Shown in pieces: positions 1-12,164 of a stretch of DNA of 64,000 nucleotides (position 1 is the first letter of the stretch; each line of letters starts with the position of its first letter). The DNA lies in the NCBI RefSeq assembly GCF_963169125.1, contig NC_084801.1, forward strand, positions 111,069,061 to 111,133,060. The letters run 5' to 3'. This DNA comes from Humulus lupulus. Taxonomy: Eukaryota; Streptophyta; Magnoliopsida; Rosales; Cannabaceae. The notes under the pieces are model-generated. The model saw nothing but the letters and a program-made list of their open reading frames with translations, did no database searches and had not been told where the DNA came from. The translations under genes were made by a program, and so were the position numbers.

Positions 1-2034
1 TTCGATGCATGACTATGTGTACTAGTATGCATGTAGGCCCAAATTAGGTTATAAGGGTATATTCATAATTTTGACCATTGAGGGCATAAATGTAAATATT
101 TGTGATAAATTGTTGAGACCACATTATTATGTGGATATATTTGTAACCTGTGACTCGAGGCGATACTAGTGAGTTGTTTAGCGGAAAAGTCACGGCTGAG
201 ATTTATACCCGGCCCGGGATGAATCTAGGGGTATTTCTGGGAATTTAGAAAATATATTGCAAACCGTCTGATATTGAGGAATGTAATTGGTGGTTAGTTA
301 GGTGTTAGGATGTAAGCGGTAATTTTTAGGAACATTCGAGGAACTAGCGGGAATTGGGAATAATGACTTTAATACCCTTAGGATGTTTATAGGGTTTAAA
401 TTTAATGGGAGGGTATTATAGTCATTTGGTTATAAGGGATAAGAGTTATTTCAGCCTTTATACACTTAGTGGAATATTTAGAAACTGAGGGAAACTGAAA
501 GAAAAAGGGAAAAGACAAAAGGGAAAGAAGAAAAAATAGAACACTTGCGGCTTACCCTTTTCTCTCTATTGGTTAATCATTTTCTTACACCATTTCTTGT
601 GAATTCTTGGAGCTGTGGTTCAGAGGAGGGTTAGGTCAAGTTTAGTACTTGAGGATCTTGGTGAAACTAGGAGTTCTACTAAAATTCAGTCCAATTAAGG
701 TAAGTTTTAAGGTTGTTTTTCAATTTCTGGTTTTTGATGTTGAAATGGATTTCTGAAACTTGGTCTTGATGGCAATTAAGGGAGATAACTTGAGGAGCTG
801 ATGAGCTTAGGGCTGGAAGTATACTAAAGATAGCATAAGGTCGAATTCCCCACTTGAGGTAAGAAATTATGAGCTTGAACACTTGAATTCTGGACTGTTC
901 TGGTTCTCTTTTATTGGGTTTTTGAGCTTCATGCTCAAACATGGCTTTTTCTTTGTTTTGGGGTGCATGTGGCTAAGTTATATATGGTTGGGTTGTGTGG
1001 GGTGAGATATAAATGATGGTGGGCTCATTTTGGAGTATAGTTATGGTTTGGAAGAGTTTTTATGGGTTTTGGTTCAAGGAAGTTTGAAGGAGACAAGTCC
1101 GAGAGGTGGAGTGTTGTAACTAGCGTTGTAGCGCTAATCTTTGGGTGCTACAGCACTAGGCCTGGGCTGTTTGGGAATTTTGGCTCTGTTTGTAGCGCTA
1201 TAGCTCCCACTTTATGGAGTTGTAGCGTCGCCCTGTCTTCAGAAGGTGATTTTTGGATTATTTCTTAGGATTTTTGCCCAGGGGCTCGGGGTTTGATTCC
1301 ACCACCCCGCTTGGTGGAATTTGGGCTTCCCGAGGGCTCGGGATTCATCCCGAGGTTAGGTTTTGGGATTGAAGTTTGGTAATGGTTCTAACATATGATC
1401 GTGACTAGGTGTACGCTAGGGCTCATAAGGGATCGTGCTTGAGGGTTTTCATCATTGATCAAAGCTACCAGAATTCAAAGGTAAGAAACTGCACCCGGTT
1501 ATGTGTTAATGATGGGACTAAGAGCTCCCTATATTTGTATAATGTCATAGATGGTATTATGTCGTGGGACATGTGTTAAACGGCCTAAGAGTGTCGGGAT
1601 CAATATTTGCGCATATGGCGCAGCTCGGCCACTGGTAGCTGAGGACAACTTAATATTCATTAAGCTCAGTTTAAGCGGGTCGGAGTCAATGGGATGATTA
1701 GGGGATGTGACCTAAGGATGTCGATCCTAGTTATTACATGTGAATTGGTTATTAATGTTAATTGATAAGCTTGGTATGTTGAGTGCCTGATTATGTGGAT
1801 ATTATGGAATGTTAAGTGTATGATTATGCTGTATGAATTATCTGACTGTTTGATTGATGACTATGCTCTGTTATTGTGTTTTCTTTCTGGGCCTTGGCCC
1901 ACGAGTGCTACGTGGTGTAGGTAAAGGCAAGGGTAAAGTGGACCAGTCCTTAGTGGGAGAGCTTTGAGGCTTAATGTACATAGTCTGCTGATCGGTCGCC
2001 ACAGCCGAGGAGTGGTACAGGACGGGAAAGCCTA
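1..2034 (+). repeat. LTR fragment, tandem copy 1
   Basis: Non-coding LTR sequence whose 5' start lies outside the window. It aligns by eye with the solo LTR at 29899-32496: the same stretch around GATGCATGACTATGTG, the CCACAT/ATGTGG hairpin near 119, the CCCGG-rich block near 205, a cluster of AGCGCTA-type motifs at 1119-1235, and the CTTGG...GTGGTG module at 1878-1930. At about 2034 the sequence jumps back to LTR 5' sequence and the next copy begins. The tail that ends copy 2 (3990-4246) is absent. The minus-strand 87-codon frame at 679-942 recurs in copy 2 because the DNA is duplicated; I do not regard it as a gene. Confidence 0.75.
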
Positions 2035-4246
2035 AATATGTGATTTAAATTATTAAAAGCATGTTTATGTGATTATTTGGATATATGTGATGCATGACTA
2101 TGTGTACTAGTATGCATGTAGGACCTGATTAGGTTATAAGGGCATATTCATAATTTTGACCATTGAGGGCATAAATGTAAATATTTGTGATAAATTGTTG
2201 AGACCACATTATTATGTGGATATATTTGTAACCTGTGACTCGAGGCGATCCTAGTTAGTGGTTTAGCGGAAAAGTCACGGTGGAGATTTATATCTGGCCT
2301 GGGGTGAGTCTGGGGGTATTTCTGGGAATTTAGAAAATATATTGGAGAACGCCTGATATTGAGGAATGTAATTGGTGATTAGTTAGGTGTCGGGATGTAA
2401 GCAGTAATTGTTAGGAACATTCGAGGAACTAGCGGGAATTAGGAATAATGACTAAAATGCCCTTAGGATGTTTAAAGGGTTTAGATTTAATGGGAGGGTA
2501 TTATAGTCATTTGGTTATAAGGCTTAAAAGTTATTTCAGCCTTTATACACTTAGTGGAATATTTAGAAAGTGAGGGAAACTAAAGAAAAAGGGAAAAGAC
2601 AAAAGGGAAAGAAAAAAAAATAGAACACTTGCGGCTTACCCTTTTCTCTCTATCGGTTTATCATTTTCTTGCACCATTTTTTGGGAATTCTTGGAGCTGT
2701 GGTTCAGAGGAGGGTTAGGTCAAGTTTAGTACTTGAGGATCTTGGTGAAACTAGGAGTTCTACTAAAATTCAGTCCAATTAAGGTAAGTTTTAAGGTTGT
2801 TTTTCAATTTCTGGTTTTTGATGTTGAAATGGATTTCTGAAACTTGGTCTTGATGGCAATTAAGGGAGATAACTTGAGGAGCTGATGAGCTTAGGGCTGG
2901 AAGTATACTAAAGATAGCATAAGGTCGAATTCCCCACTTGAGGTAAGAAATTATGGGCTTGAACACTTGAATTCTGGACTGTTCTGGTTCTCTTTTATTG
3001 GGTTTTTGAGCTTCATGCTCAAACATGGCTTTTTCTTTGTTTTGGGGCGCATGTGGCTAAGTTATATATGGTTGGGTTGTGTGGGGTGAGATATAAATGA
3101 TGGTGGGCTCATTTTGGAGTATAGTTATGGTTTGGAAGAGTTTTTATGGGTTTTGGTTCGAGGAAGTTTGAAGGAGACAAGTCCGAGAGGTGGAGTGTTG
3201 TAACTAGCGTTGTAGCGCTAGTCTTTGGGTGCTACAGCGCTAGGCCTGGGCTGTTTGGGCGTTTTGGCTCTGTTTGTAGCGCTATAGCTCCCACTTTAGG
3301 GCGTTGTAGCATCACCCTGTCTTTAGAAGGTGATTTTTGGATTATTTCTTAGGGTTTTTGCCCGGGGGCTCGGGGTTTGATTCCACCACCCCACTTGGTG
3401 GAATTAGGGCATCCTGAGGTTAGGTTTTGGGATTGAAGTTTGGAAATGGTTCTAACTTATGACCATGCCTAGATGTACGCTAGGGCTTGGAAGGGATCGT
3501 GCTTGACGGTTGTCATCATTGATCAAACCTGCCGGAATTCAAAGGTCAGAAACTACACCCGGTTATGTGTTAATGATGGGACTAAGAGATGGTATTATGC
3601 CATGGGACATGTGAAAAATGGCCTAAGAGTGTCGAGATCAATATTTGTGCATATGGCGCAGCTCGACCATTGGTAACTAAGGACAGCTTAATATTCGCTG
3701 AGCTCGGTTTAAGTGGGTTGGAGTCAGTGGGATGATTAGGGGATTCGACCTAAGGGTGTTGTCCTGGTTATTACATGTGAATTGGTTATTAATGTTAATT
3801 GATAAGCTTGGTATGCTGAGTGCCTGATTATATGGATATTATGGATTGTTAAGTATATGATTATGTTGTATGAATTATCTTATTGTTTGATTGATGACTA
3901 TGCTCTGTTATTGTGTTTTCTTGCTGGGCCTTGGCTCACGGGTGCTACGTGGTGCAGGTAAAGGCAAGGGTAAAGTGGACCAGTCCTGAGTGAGAGAGCT
4001 TTGAGTGGCTAGTAGCTATACCTATAACCTGAAATTTTTGTAAATTGTCTTTTAGACGCTATTTCTTGTTGGATCCCATGTACTAAAATGTTTAATTATA
4101 TGAAATTCAAATTTTGTGACCAAAATCTTTTAACCCTAGTTCAATAATAGTTTTAGTAACACGTTTCCAACTAAATGACTTGATTAGCAAGTCTTGCACT
4201 TTTATAAATACACAATGTAACGGTCTTGGTTATCCAGGGCGTTACA
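2035..4246 (+). repeat. LTR, tandem copy 2, with intact 3' end
   Basis: Second copy of the same LTR, offset about 2084 bp from copy 1 and very similar to it (for example 679-942 against 2763-3026). A deletion of about 25 bp near 3410 distinguishes it. It ends in GCGTTACA at 4246, the usual 3' terminus of this LTR group (TGTAACG...CGTTACA). Its own 5' terminus is missing, since it begins inside the LTR. The arrangement looks like an unequal-crossover or replication-slippage duplication rather than two insertions, because no terminus or TSD separates the copies. Confidence 0.75.
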
Positions 4247-6277
4247 CTACTACCCAGGGACCATTACGCTGTCCATTTTAAACAGTGCTAAACTCATCAA
4301 ACGAGTTATTTGGCCATAATCTTGTAACTAAATGTGACTAACGGTTTAGGATTGAAAATTTTGTTCAACGAAAGGACGTTTCACTAAAACGTTTACTGTA
4401 TACATTGGGATCCCAAAATATATTTTAAAGGTTAATTACAATAAAAGATTTACAACCAACTGACCTAAGTGACAAAATAGGGTTTAACCCTAGTTCCTCT
4501 TTAAACCCTCGGCTGTGGTGGTCGAGGAGCCGCATATGTACACATCGTCATCTATGCTCTCCAACTCAAGGATGGTCCAGCTTTCTCTTGCCTTTACCTG
4601 CACCACATAGCACCCGTGAGTCTAGGCTCAGCAAGAAAACTTAAACATGCTTATGAGCAGTTAATAACGTGTCGCAAAATCATAACAAGCATGCCTAGTA
4701 GTAATAACCCTATTCATGCATGCAGGCAGGTACAGATAAATGGTTGTGGAGTCCTGCTCTTTGAGGTATATGAATAATAAGTCTCTCTCTGTATTGATGA
4801 CTAATAAGCTTACCTCTGATGCAGACGACTAATAAGTCACTCTAGAGTAGATGACTAATAAGTCGTCCTCTGAATAGATGACTAATAAGTCACTCTCTGA
4901 ATAGATGACTGATAACTCACTCTCTGAATAGATGACTAATGAGTCTATCTCTTGGGATCCACTCCCTAAGCCATGTGACGTTTCAGTTACCTGAGCCTTT
5001 TGGCCCTGGCTCTACGTAACTAGCCTTTAGACTAGAAAAGCACTTTAGTTTTCTTCGACCTTGGGGTCAGTCCATCAAGCATTTAATGCTCATGTTGATT
5101 AGATCTAATCATTTCAGCTTGAGTTAAATACCCTAATACCGTTCTTGACTCATAAGCCAATACCATACGACCAGTGCTCAGTACTATTGTCGATCTTGAC
5201 TGATAAGTCACAGCTTCACAATCAATACTGAGACCAATGCCTTTCCCTTACTAATAAGTCAGTGCTTCCTCAATGAGTTAATGCAAACAAACATATATCA
5301 TATGTCAAATATGCAGATATATGGCATTTAGCATGCTTAATCAATAATCACAAGCATAATTATAATCATGCACAATTACAGAGACTCAAGCTTTGGAAAA
5401 TTCAATATTTCACATTCATGCCATGCCATAATCACATGTATCGCATGCATCACATGCTTCACATACTGGGTGTAGTTTTCTTACCTTTGGCTTAAGCGTA
5501 AAATAAATGAAGAACGACCCTTGAGAAAAATCATGTCCTTAGGTCCCTTACCGATCACCTAATCATAACCAAATATAAAATCCCATCAATAAAATGAGTA
5601 ATAAAAGGTTCATGGCTTAACACCCAGCTCTCAGGACCTCGATTCCTACTAAAATAGTTAGTAGATTTGATCCTGAGCCTTGAGAATTGGAAACTCACGC
5701 TTGAAACTCATTAAAACCCAACCTTACACAAAAAGGACAGGCAGGCCGCGCCTGCCCCAAGGACCGCGGCGTGCCCCTAAGTCAGAGAGGTCCTCTTCCT
5801 GGGTGTTGGGGCGGGCCGCGACTTGACCCTATGGGTCGCGTGCGCCTGCCCAGATAATCCTGTCATGCCCAGATAATTGCTAAATTACAACCCATTAAAC
5901 CGGTAATTCCTGATCATATAATGGATTCCCAAAATACCCCTAGGCTCCTCCCGAGTCGGGTATTCAACCCCATTGTGACTATTTAGCTAAACTGCTCCCT
6001 AGGACCGTCTCGGATTGTGCATCACAAATATATCACCACACCCTCGTGGTCTCAATCACAATTCACACATATATCACATCTATGCCCTTAATGGGATAAA
6101 ATTACAAATATACCCCTAATAACTAGATGGGGCCCATATGCATATTTAATTCACCTAAACATGCATTTCTAATCATATAATAATTTAATTCACACATTAG
6201 CATAATTAAATCAATTATTTCCCTCCCGGCACGCTAAACAAGGCCCTAAGCCTTATTTGCAAATTTAGGACGCCACA
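4247..6277 (-). mobile_element. Inverted solo LTR, left end abnormal
   Basis: An LTR lying on the minus strand. Read in reverse it starts with TGTGGCGTCC at 6277, a decayed TGTAACGTCC, followed by the conserved AATAAGGCTTAGGGCCTT. It runs through a GC-rich cassette (5735-5860), the short repeats at 4769-4950 and the shared module near 4585-4645. Its far end abuts GTTACA of the preceding LTR at 4246 and lacks a clean TG terminus. No TSD is visible (TTACA on the left, AAAAC on the right). It interrupts, or has replaced the left part of, the 5' LTR of the Tekay-like element that resumes at 6278. Confidence 0.7.
4769..4950. repeat. Short tandem repeat, ~27 bp x 7
   Basis: About seven units of 26-28 bp share the core ATGACTAATAAGTC followed by CTCTCTGAATAG. 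The core TGACTWATWAGTCA is itself palindromic. It is the same core that is amplified with a longer period in the sister LTRs at 33790-34470 and 6520-6960. Confidence 0.8.
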
Positions 6278-7530
6278 AAAACTACACCCGATATGTGATA
6301 CATGTGATTATGGCCTGACTCAAATTATTGAACAAGAATATGAATAGGGCATGAACGCCTAAGAATGTGCACGATTATGATTATGCTTTCCATTATTGAT
6401 TAAGCATGTTAAATGCTTCGTATCTTGTTATTTATTTTATGATGAATGCATGTTAGCATTATATAATTGAGAAAAGCATTGAATTTTTGGTCAAGGTCGA
6501 AAATAGTGCCGAGCGCTAGTTGAAATGCATTGACTTATTAGTCAAGGAAGACTATAGCGCGCTGAACGCTAATCATTTTTGTTAGGCTAACCAGGAGCGT
6601 ATTTTACGCTTGTCCAACCTATTGGTCATGGAGAAATTCTACGCCAGGTACGTTGGGCCAGCTCTAAGGCTGGTTATACAAAGGAAAAGGGCTAAGGCCC
6701 CGAGGTGACTGATTAGTCAAGGATGGCCGTAGCACATTGAGTGTTGGTCGTAAAGCATTGACTTATTAGTCAAGGACGGCCTTAGCACGCTGAGTGCTGG
6801 TCGTTATGGTTATGCTTAACCAGGAGCACAATATACACTTGTCCATCCTATTGGTCGTGGAGAAATTCAGCGCCAGGTACGCTGGGCTAGCTCTACGGCT
6901 GGTTATATAGAGGATAATGGCTAAGGGCCCCAGGGTGACTGATTAGTCCTATATCTTAGGGCACTGAACCTCATACTTACTTATTAGTAAGTTAATTATG
7001 AAAAACGTCCCCATATGACGTTGTGGTCATTTATATGAGTGGTATGCATGCATGAGTAGGGTTAATACGTCTAGGCATGCTTATTATGATTTGGTAATAT
7101 GTTATTGACTACTTATAAGCATGTTGAAGGTTTCTTCCTAAGCCTTGGCTCACGGATTCTTTGTGGTACAGGTAAAGGGAAAAGAAAATTGGACAATCCT
7201 TGAGTTGGAGAGTTTAAATGACGATGTCTACATATGTGGCTGCTCGAACACCACGGCCGAGGGTTTAAAGAGGAACTAAGGTCAAACCCTTTTTTACCGC
7301 GTACGTCGGCTAGTTGTAACTTTTTCATTGTAGTTAACCTTTTAAATGTACTTTGGTTTCCCATGTGTAGGTAAACATTTTAATGACACGATGGTACCTT
7401 TGACCAAAATTATTAACCCTAAACTGTTAATCACGTTTAATTACACGGTTATGAACTAATGACTCGTTTAGCAATTTTAGCACTATTTAAAATACATAGT
7501 GTAACGGTCCCTGAGTAGTAGGGTGTTACA
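6278..7530 (+). repeat. 5' LTR of the Tekay-like element (right part)
   Basis: Matches the 3' LTR from about 33610 to 35079: the stretch with AATAGGGCATGAACGCC, units built on TGACTTATTAGTCA (6520-6960), the shared TTGGCTCACGG...ACAGGTAAAG module (7128-7180) and the terminal TAACGGTCCCTGAGTAGT ending in GTTACA at 7530. The first half of the LTR, expected left of 6278, is gone; an inverted LTR occupies that place. Confidence 0.8.
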
Positions 7531-7533
7531 ACT

Positions 7534-7545
7534 TGGTATCAAAGC
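7534..7545 (+). other. Primer-binding site, initiator tRNA-Met type
   Basis: TGGTATCAAAGC lies three bases after the LTR end at 7530. It is one base from TGGTATCAGAGC, the complement of the initiator tRNA-Met 3' end that plant chromoviruses use to prime minus-strand DNA synthesis. Confidence 0.85.
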
Positions 7546-8040
7546 GTGCCAAGGTTAAGGGTTCCTGAAGATAAGCTGGGCATGTACACTCGTTACTAAA
7601 GACAAGATCCACTCAGGTTATGGTTACTATTTATGTGGTTATGTGGTTATGTGTTTAACTGCTTAAATAGGATATGAATGTCTTACCTGCATGCCTTATT
7701 AGGATGCTTGAGATATTTTGATATAGCCTGGCCCTTGACAATTGATATGATTATGTGATTACCTGGTCATTGAATATATCAATGTGTTATATGCATGCTA
7801 GAGTAAAGAGCATGACATATTGTTTGTAAGAGCAGGGGATATTCATTGATGCATGAATTTTATGGGCTTGTATATTAGCACTACAGTGCTTTGTGAATGT
7901 GGTGTTATGTGATTTTTCCTATGGGGAAGGCTTTTTAATGTGCTCATCATGCTTAATGGGTCAAGTTATTGACTGCAAACGAACTCAGAGGTTATGTACC
8001 CAAGGCAGTTAATGGGACTCGGTGGAGTTTATTTTGAGGC

Positions 8041-8805
8041 TGGGAATTACATCCAGGGCCTAAGCCCTCCACTAGGTTCTCAGAATTGGCAGCAGGTGTT
8101 TACGAATATGAAATTAAGATTGCAGAGGCAAGGGGAAGAGATTAGGTGTGTAAAACAGTAGGTTTTGTCAGGGTACACCTCTTCCTTTGCTATGCTAGGA
8201 GTGGCACCAGTTTTGGCTCAGCCTAGGGTTGGGAACAGGTAGGAATTTCTATGTGAAATATTTTAGGAATATTACCCTCCAGTTTTTTAGGGAGGCCTAG
8301 ATCTATTTAGAGCTGAACAATGGATGGGCATGATCAGTTCCATCCCTCGACAGTATGGGGGTGGTAGGTTACGATAGGGTGATCTGTGCTACATATGTGT
8401 TGCGGGAAGATGCCTGGATGTGGTGGGAATTGGTATCCCAGACACGAGATACAACAGCAGTGAACTAGAAAGAATTTAGGAAGTTTTTTAATGAAAGATA
8501 TTATTGTGATGTAGTTAAACTGCTAAGACAAATGAATTTTTGAACCTGGTTCGGGGAAATACAACAGTATCAGAGTACGTTAAAAAATTCGATGGTTTGT
8601 CAAGTTTACTTTTGATATGGTACCCACGGATGTAGCTCGGAAGGACCGATTTATCTGGGGATTGAATTCCAGAATAGCTCAAGGTGTTAGAATCGCCCTA
8701 GTACATGAGATCTATACCTACGCACATGTGGTAGGGAAGGCCCTTGTTGTTGAGGGAACGGGAAATGAGATTTGGAGCGAGAGTGCCAGAAAGCACGAAT
8801 CTCAG
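8041..8805 (+). pseudogene. Gag remnant of the Tekay-like element
   Basis: Gag packages the element RNA. Here only a decayed, multi-frame remnant is left. Pieces such as SQNWQQVF and the frame 8617-8805 (VPTDVARKDRF, GLNSRIAQGVRI, TYAHVVGKAL) match the Tekay-type gag core, where the usual form is VPTDAARKNRFVRGL...ARIAHDVR. Stops and frame changes occur throughout 8160-8620. The coding sequence is cut at 8805 by TGTAACGACC, the start of an LTR fragment. The family assignment rests on remembered family patterns; a profile search would settle it. Confidence 0.65.
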
Positions 8806-9188
8806 TGTAACGACCCAAATTCGCTAATAAGGTTTAAGGGCCTTGATTAGCGTGCCAGGAGGGCATTAATGGAATAATTTTGATTTAATGGGTAATTATA
8901 TGTTTAATAATGCTTATATGATAATCGATTATATTATGTGGTAATATGATATGTGATATATGTGAGAACCACATTATTATGTGGACAGGTTCGCTGAGCA
9001 CGACTCAAGACGATTTTAGGGCCAGATAGTGGGAAAAGTCACAGTGGGGTTTAAGATATGACTTTGGAGAAGTCGGGGATACTTTTAGACAGCAGATAGT
9101 GATTTGGGTTATCGGGACATGGAAATAAATATATGGAGATATATTTGAGGTTAGGATGTCTAGGCGGGAATATTGGGGGATTTTACCA
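8806..9188 (+). repeat. 5' fragment of an LTR at a gag/integrase deletion junction
   Basis: Begins with a canonical TGTAACGACCC terminus and contains the conserved CTAATAAGG...GGGCCTTGATTAG stretch and the CCACATTATTATGTGG hairpin at 8970. It breaks off near 9188, where integrase coding resumes. Only the first ~380 bp of a 2-2.5 kb LTR remain, and the element's protease, reverse transcriptase and RNase H are missing too. I infer an LTR insertion followed by a deletion that removed the rest of the LTR plus pol sequence. Confidence 0.65.
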
Positions 9189-9872
9189 TGTGGCAAAGTG
9201 CTTGACCTGTTAGTAGGTCAAGGAGAGTATCAAAAACTAGTAAGGCCATTACAACCATTGTGTATTTCATAGTTGAAGTAAAAGGACATCACGATAGATT
9301 TCGTGGTGGGATTGTCGAGGATAGTGGGCCAGTATGATTCAGTTTGGGTCATTATAGACCAAAATACAAGTGAGCACACTTTTTACCAGTAAAGATGAAT
9401 AATACAATTGACTAGTATTCAGATCTTTATGTAAGAAAAATAGTACGACTTCATGGGACTTCGAGGTATATCCTATCGGATAGGGACCCTGTCCTTACTT
9501 CCAAGTTTTGGGGAAGGTTACAAAAGGCAATAAGTATACAGCTGAAGTACAGTATAGCTTATTATTCTCAGACTGATGGTAAATCCTGGAGGATTATTCA
9601 GATATTATTGGACATGTTGAGAGCATGTATATTGGAGCTACCATTTGATTATTAGAGTGGCACCTTATGGGATGCTATATGGTAGAAAGTTTAGATCGCC
9701 CATTCACTAGGATGAGATGGGTGGGAGGAAATGTTTGGGTCCTGAGATAATTCATAGGACCATTGAGGCTATGGAAGAGAATACAGCTCGGATGCTCATT
9801 TCTCAGAGTAGACAGAAAAGTTATGTTGATCTAAAATGAAGGAACGTGGAGTTCCTACTGGAAGACTATGTC
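9189..9872 (+). pseudogene. Integrase remnant (N-terminal and core), Tekay-like
   Basis: Integrase joins element DNA to the host chromosome. In several frames I can follow the family's landmarks: the end of the HHCC zinc region (CLTC then QVKES, 9205-9235), a decayed catalytic core, and the stretch before the GPF module (INEGTW/RNVEF-like, 9830-9870). Many stops and frameshifts are present (for example in 9230-9480). Reading stops at 9872 because a solo LTR was inserted; the next codons continue at 12165. Assignment rests on recognising the chromovirus pattern and on the exact continuity across the TSD. Confidence 0.65.
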
Positions 9873-12159
9873 TGTAACGACCCAAAATCGCTAATAAGGC
9901 TTGAGGGCCTTGATTAGTGTGCCAGGAGGGAATGTTGGTATTTATGTGTGATTTTATGAGTTAAATGCATGGTTATGATTTAAAGCATGTTATATGACTA
10001 ATTGAACATTCGAGATGCATGACTACGTGGTTAGTATGCATGTTAGGTGAAATAAATATGCATGTGGGCCCCGTTTGCATGATAGGGGTAAATTGGTAAT
10101 TTTAGCCCGCTGAGGGCATATATGTGATAATTGTATTCTATGAATTGTACCACATGAGTGTGGTGTTATTGTTGTGATGCACATGCCGAGACGGTCCTAG
10201 AGAGCAAGTTAACTTAAGAGTCACAACGGGATTTCTATACCCGGCTCGGGAGGAGCCTAGGGGTACTTTGGGAATTTTATGGTTAAGTAGAGAATTGGCG
10301 GTTAATGGTTATTGGAGATTTAGTAACCTGGGTAACCATTAGTTACTGCTGAGAGTAACAAGTTTAGGTGAAAGAAATGGTAGAATTGCAATATAGGAGA
10401 AAGGACTAGAGTGCCCTTGAGGTGTAGTTAGCAAAGGGTTTTGATGAAGGGGTAAAATGGTCATTTGGCTGGGAATTAGATAGGTTGCAGCTGGGTATTA
10501 AGGGGTACACGGTTTGGGGCTTGGTCATTTGTTGTTTTGATGAAAATTGAAGAGAAGAAAAAGAAGGAGGAAAAGCTAGGGCATGAAGAAGAAGAAGATG
10601 AGTGGAGGAGCTGAAATTGGAGACTTAGGAGATGAAGGAAGCTTAGGGTTGGATTCTTCATTCAAGGTAAGGATTCTATGTAATTTAAGGCTTGTTTCTG
10701 TTATGGTTTGAGGAATTTAAGCATGGTTTAAGTTTGGTTTTGGGTTTTATATTGAAGTTGAAAATCAAAGATGTGGATTTTGGGGATTTGATTGTGTGTT
10801 TGGGTCTCTTTGATGATGTTTCTGAGTTGTTAAATGGTCTATGTGGGGTTTTGAATTGATTGTTGGGGCTTAGGCGTGAGTTTGGGAGTGTTTTGGACGA
10901 TGAAATGCAGAGGAAAAACCCAGTTTTTCCTGGGTTCGCGAAGGAGCGCCGCGGCCCTGTTCTTGGGCGTCGCGGCGCGAAGCTGTTTGCAGTCAGGGGG
11001 CTTTCTGACTTCTCTGGGCACCACGGCCCTTGCGGGTAGCGCCGCGGCGCTACGCCTTTTTCAGGATGGGAAATTTTGCAAATTTGAGCTTTTGCTCCGG
11101 GGGTTCGGGGGATGTTTCCGATGAATTGTTTTAGGAATTTGGGAGTCCCAAGAGTGTGGGATTGGTCCCGGGAAGTGGTTTTGAATTGATTAGTATTAAA
11201 GGATATTTCATGTGTGTTGTGACTAGGATATTGGAGAGGCTCATGCTAGAGGACCGTGCTCGCAACTTTAGTGCATCAAGAAGCTCGGAGTACAGGTAAG
11301 AAAACTATAACACCCGTAGGATAGGGCATGGGCCCATAGTGTGATTGCGGGGCACGGCCCTATATTGCATGATGAGATGATTGCAGGGCACGGCCATATA
11401 TTTTGCATTACATGTTAGGGTGTAGACTTAAATGAATTGATATTTGTTTGAATGTTGTTTAAGTTATACTATATGTGGTTATAGTGGAATGATGCGGCGC
11501 GGAGCCGAGAACGGCGTAAGGCCGAGAACGGCAGTGGGGCCGGAAGTAACACTTAGCACATGGGATGCTTATAGTCAGGGTGGGACCCAGTGGATACATG
11601 TGAGATCCTACGGTAAGGACCGAGACCCCAGGCTTTGGTAAGGCTTCTAGGGCGGCATGGCCGTGTTTGCTTAGTCTAATGGTTGACTTGTTTATCTGTG
11701 GATTATCTGATATGATTAACTGTATAATTTGCATATGTTATGTTCTGCATGAGTTTTCTTGCTGGGCTTCGGCTCACGGGTGGTCTGTGTTGCAGGTAAG
11801 GGAATTGATTGAGTCAACCAACCATGAGTACGGAGAGCGTGAAGCGACGCGTACATGTTTGGCTTGCCCGACTACTTTGGTTGGGGGTTTATTCGAAAGA
11901 CGTCTGTAATAATCTATGATTCTTATAACTAATCAACTGTAAACTTATTTCAAGATGTAAATAGTTTTCAAACCTTATTTTGGGATCCCAAATGCTCAAT
12001 ACTAGAAGTTTTAATGAAACAACGCATTTTCAAGGATTACAGCCTTCACTTTTTAATTAGTCACACTTTCATTTTAAAAACCTCGGTTAGCGAGTTCATT
12101 GCACACTGTTTTGTCTTAAAACTCACTTAGTAACGGCTCTAAGGAAGTAGGGCGTTACA
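9873..12159 (+). mobile_element. Solo LTR with TSD ATGTC
   Basis: A 2287-bp LTR from TGTAACGACC (9873) to GGGCGTTACA (12159), flanked by ATGTC at 9868-9872 and 12160-12164. No internal region is present, so it is a solo LTR left by recombination between two LTRs. Its ends are 7-bp inverted repeats, TGTAACG/CGTTACA. It contains a covarying-type hairpin (10243-10257), a GC-rich palindromic cassette (10935-11065) and the TTCTTGCTGGGC...TTGCAGGTAAGG module (11752-11805). It shares its 3' end with the LTRs at 29899-32496 and, inverted, 12612-29667. It split the Tekay-like integrase. Confidence 0.95.
10935..11065. other. GC-rich palindromic cassette inside an LTR
   Basis: A locally very GC-rich stretch in an otherwise AT-rich LTR, with repeated self-complementary cores: GCGCCGCGGC near 10946, GCGTCGCGGCGCG near 10967 and GCGCCGCGGCGC near 11040. 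Cassettes with different core motifs occupy the equivalent place in the other LTRs of the window. Confidence 0.6.
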
Positions 12160-12164
12160 ATGTC

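Noticed and set aside
679..3026. Two near-identical 87-codon minus-strand frames (679-942, 2763-3026)
   Set aside because: They repeat because the LTR is duplicated. They match no family I know and lie in non-coding LTR sequence.
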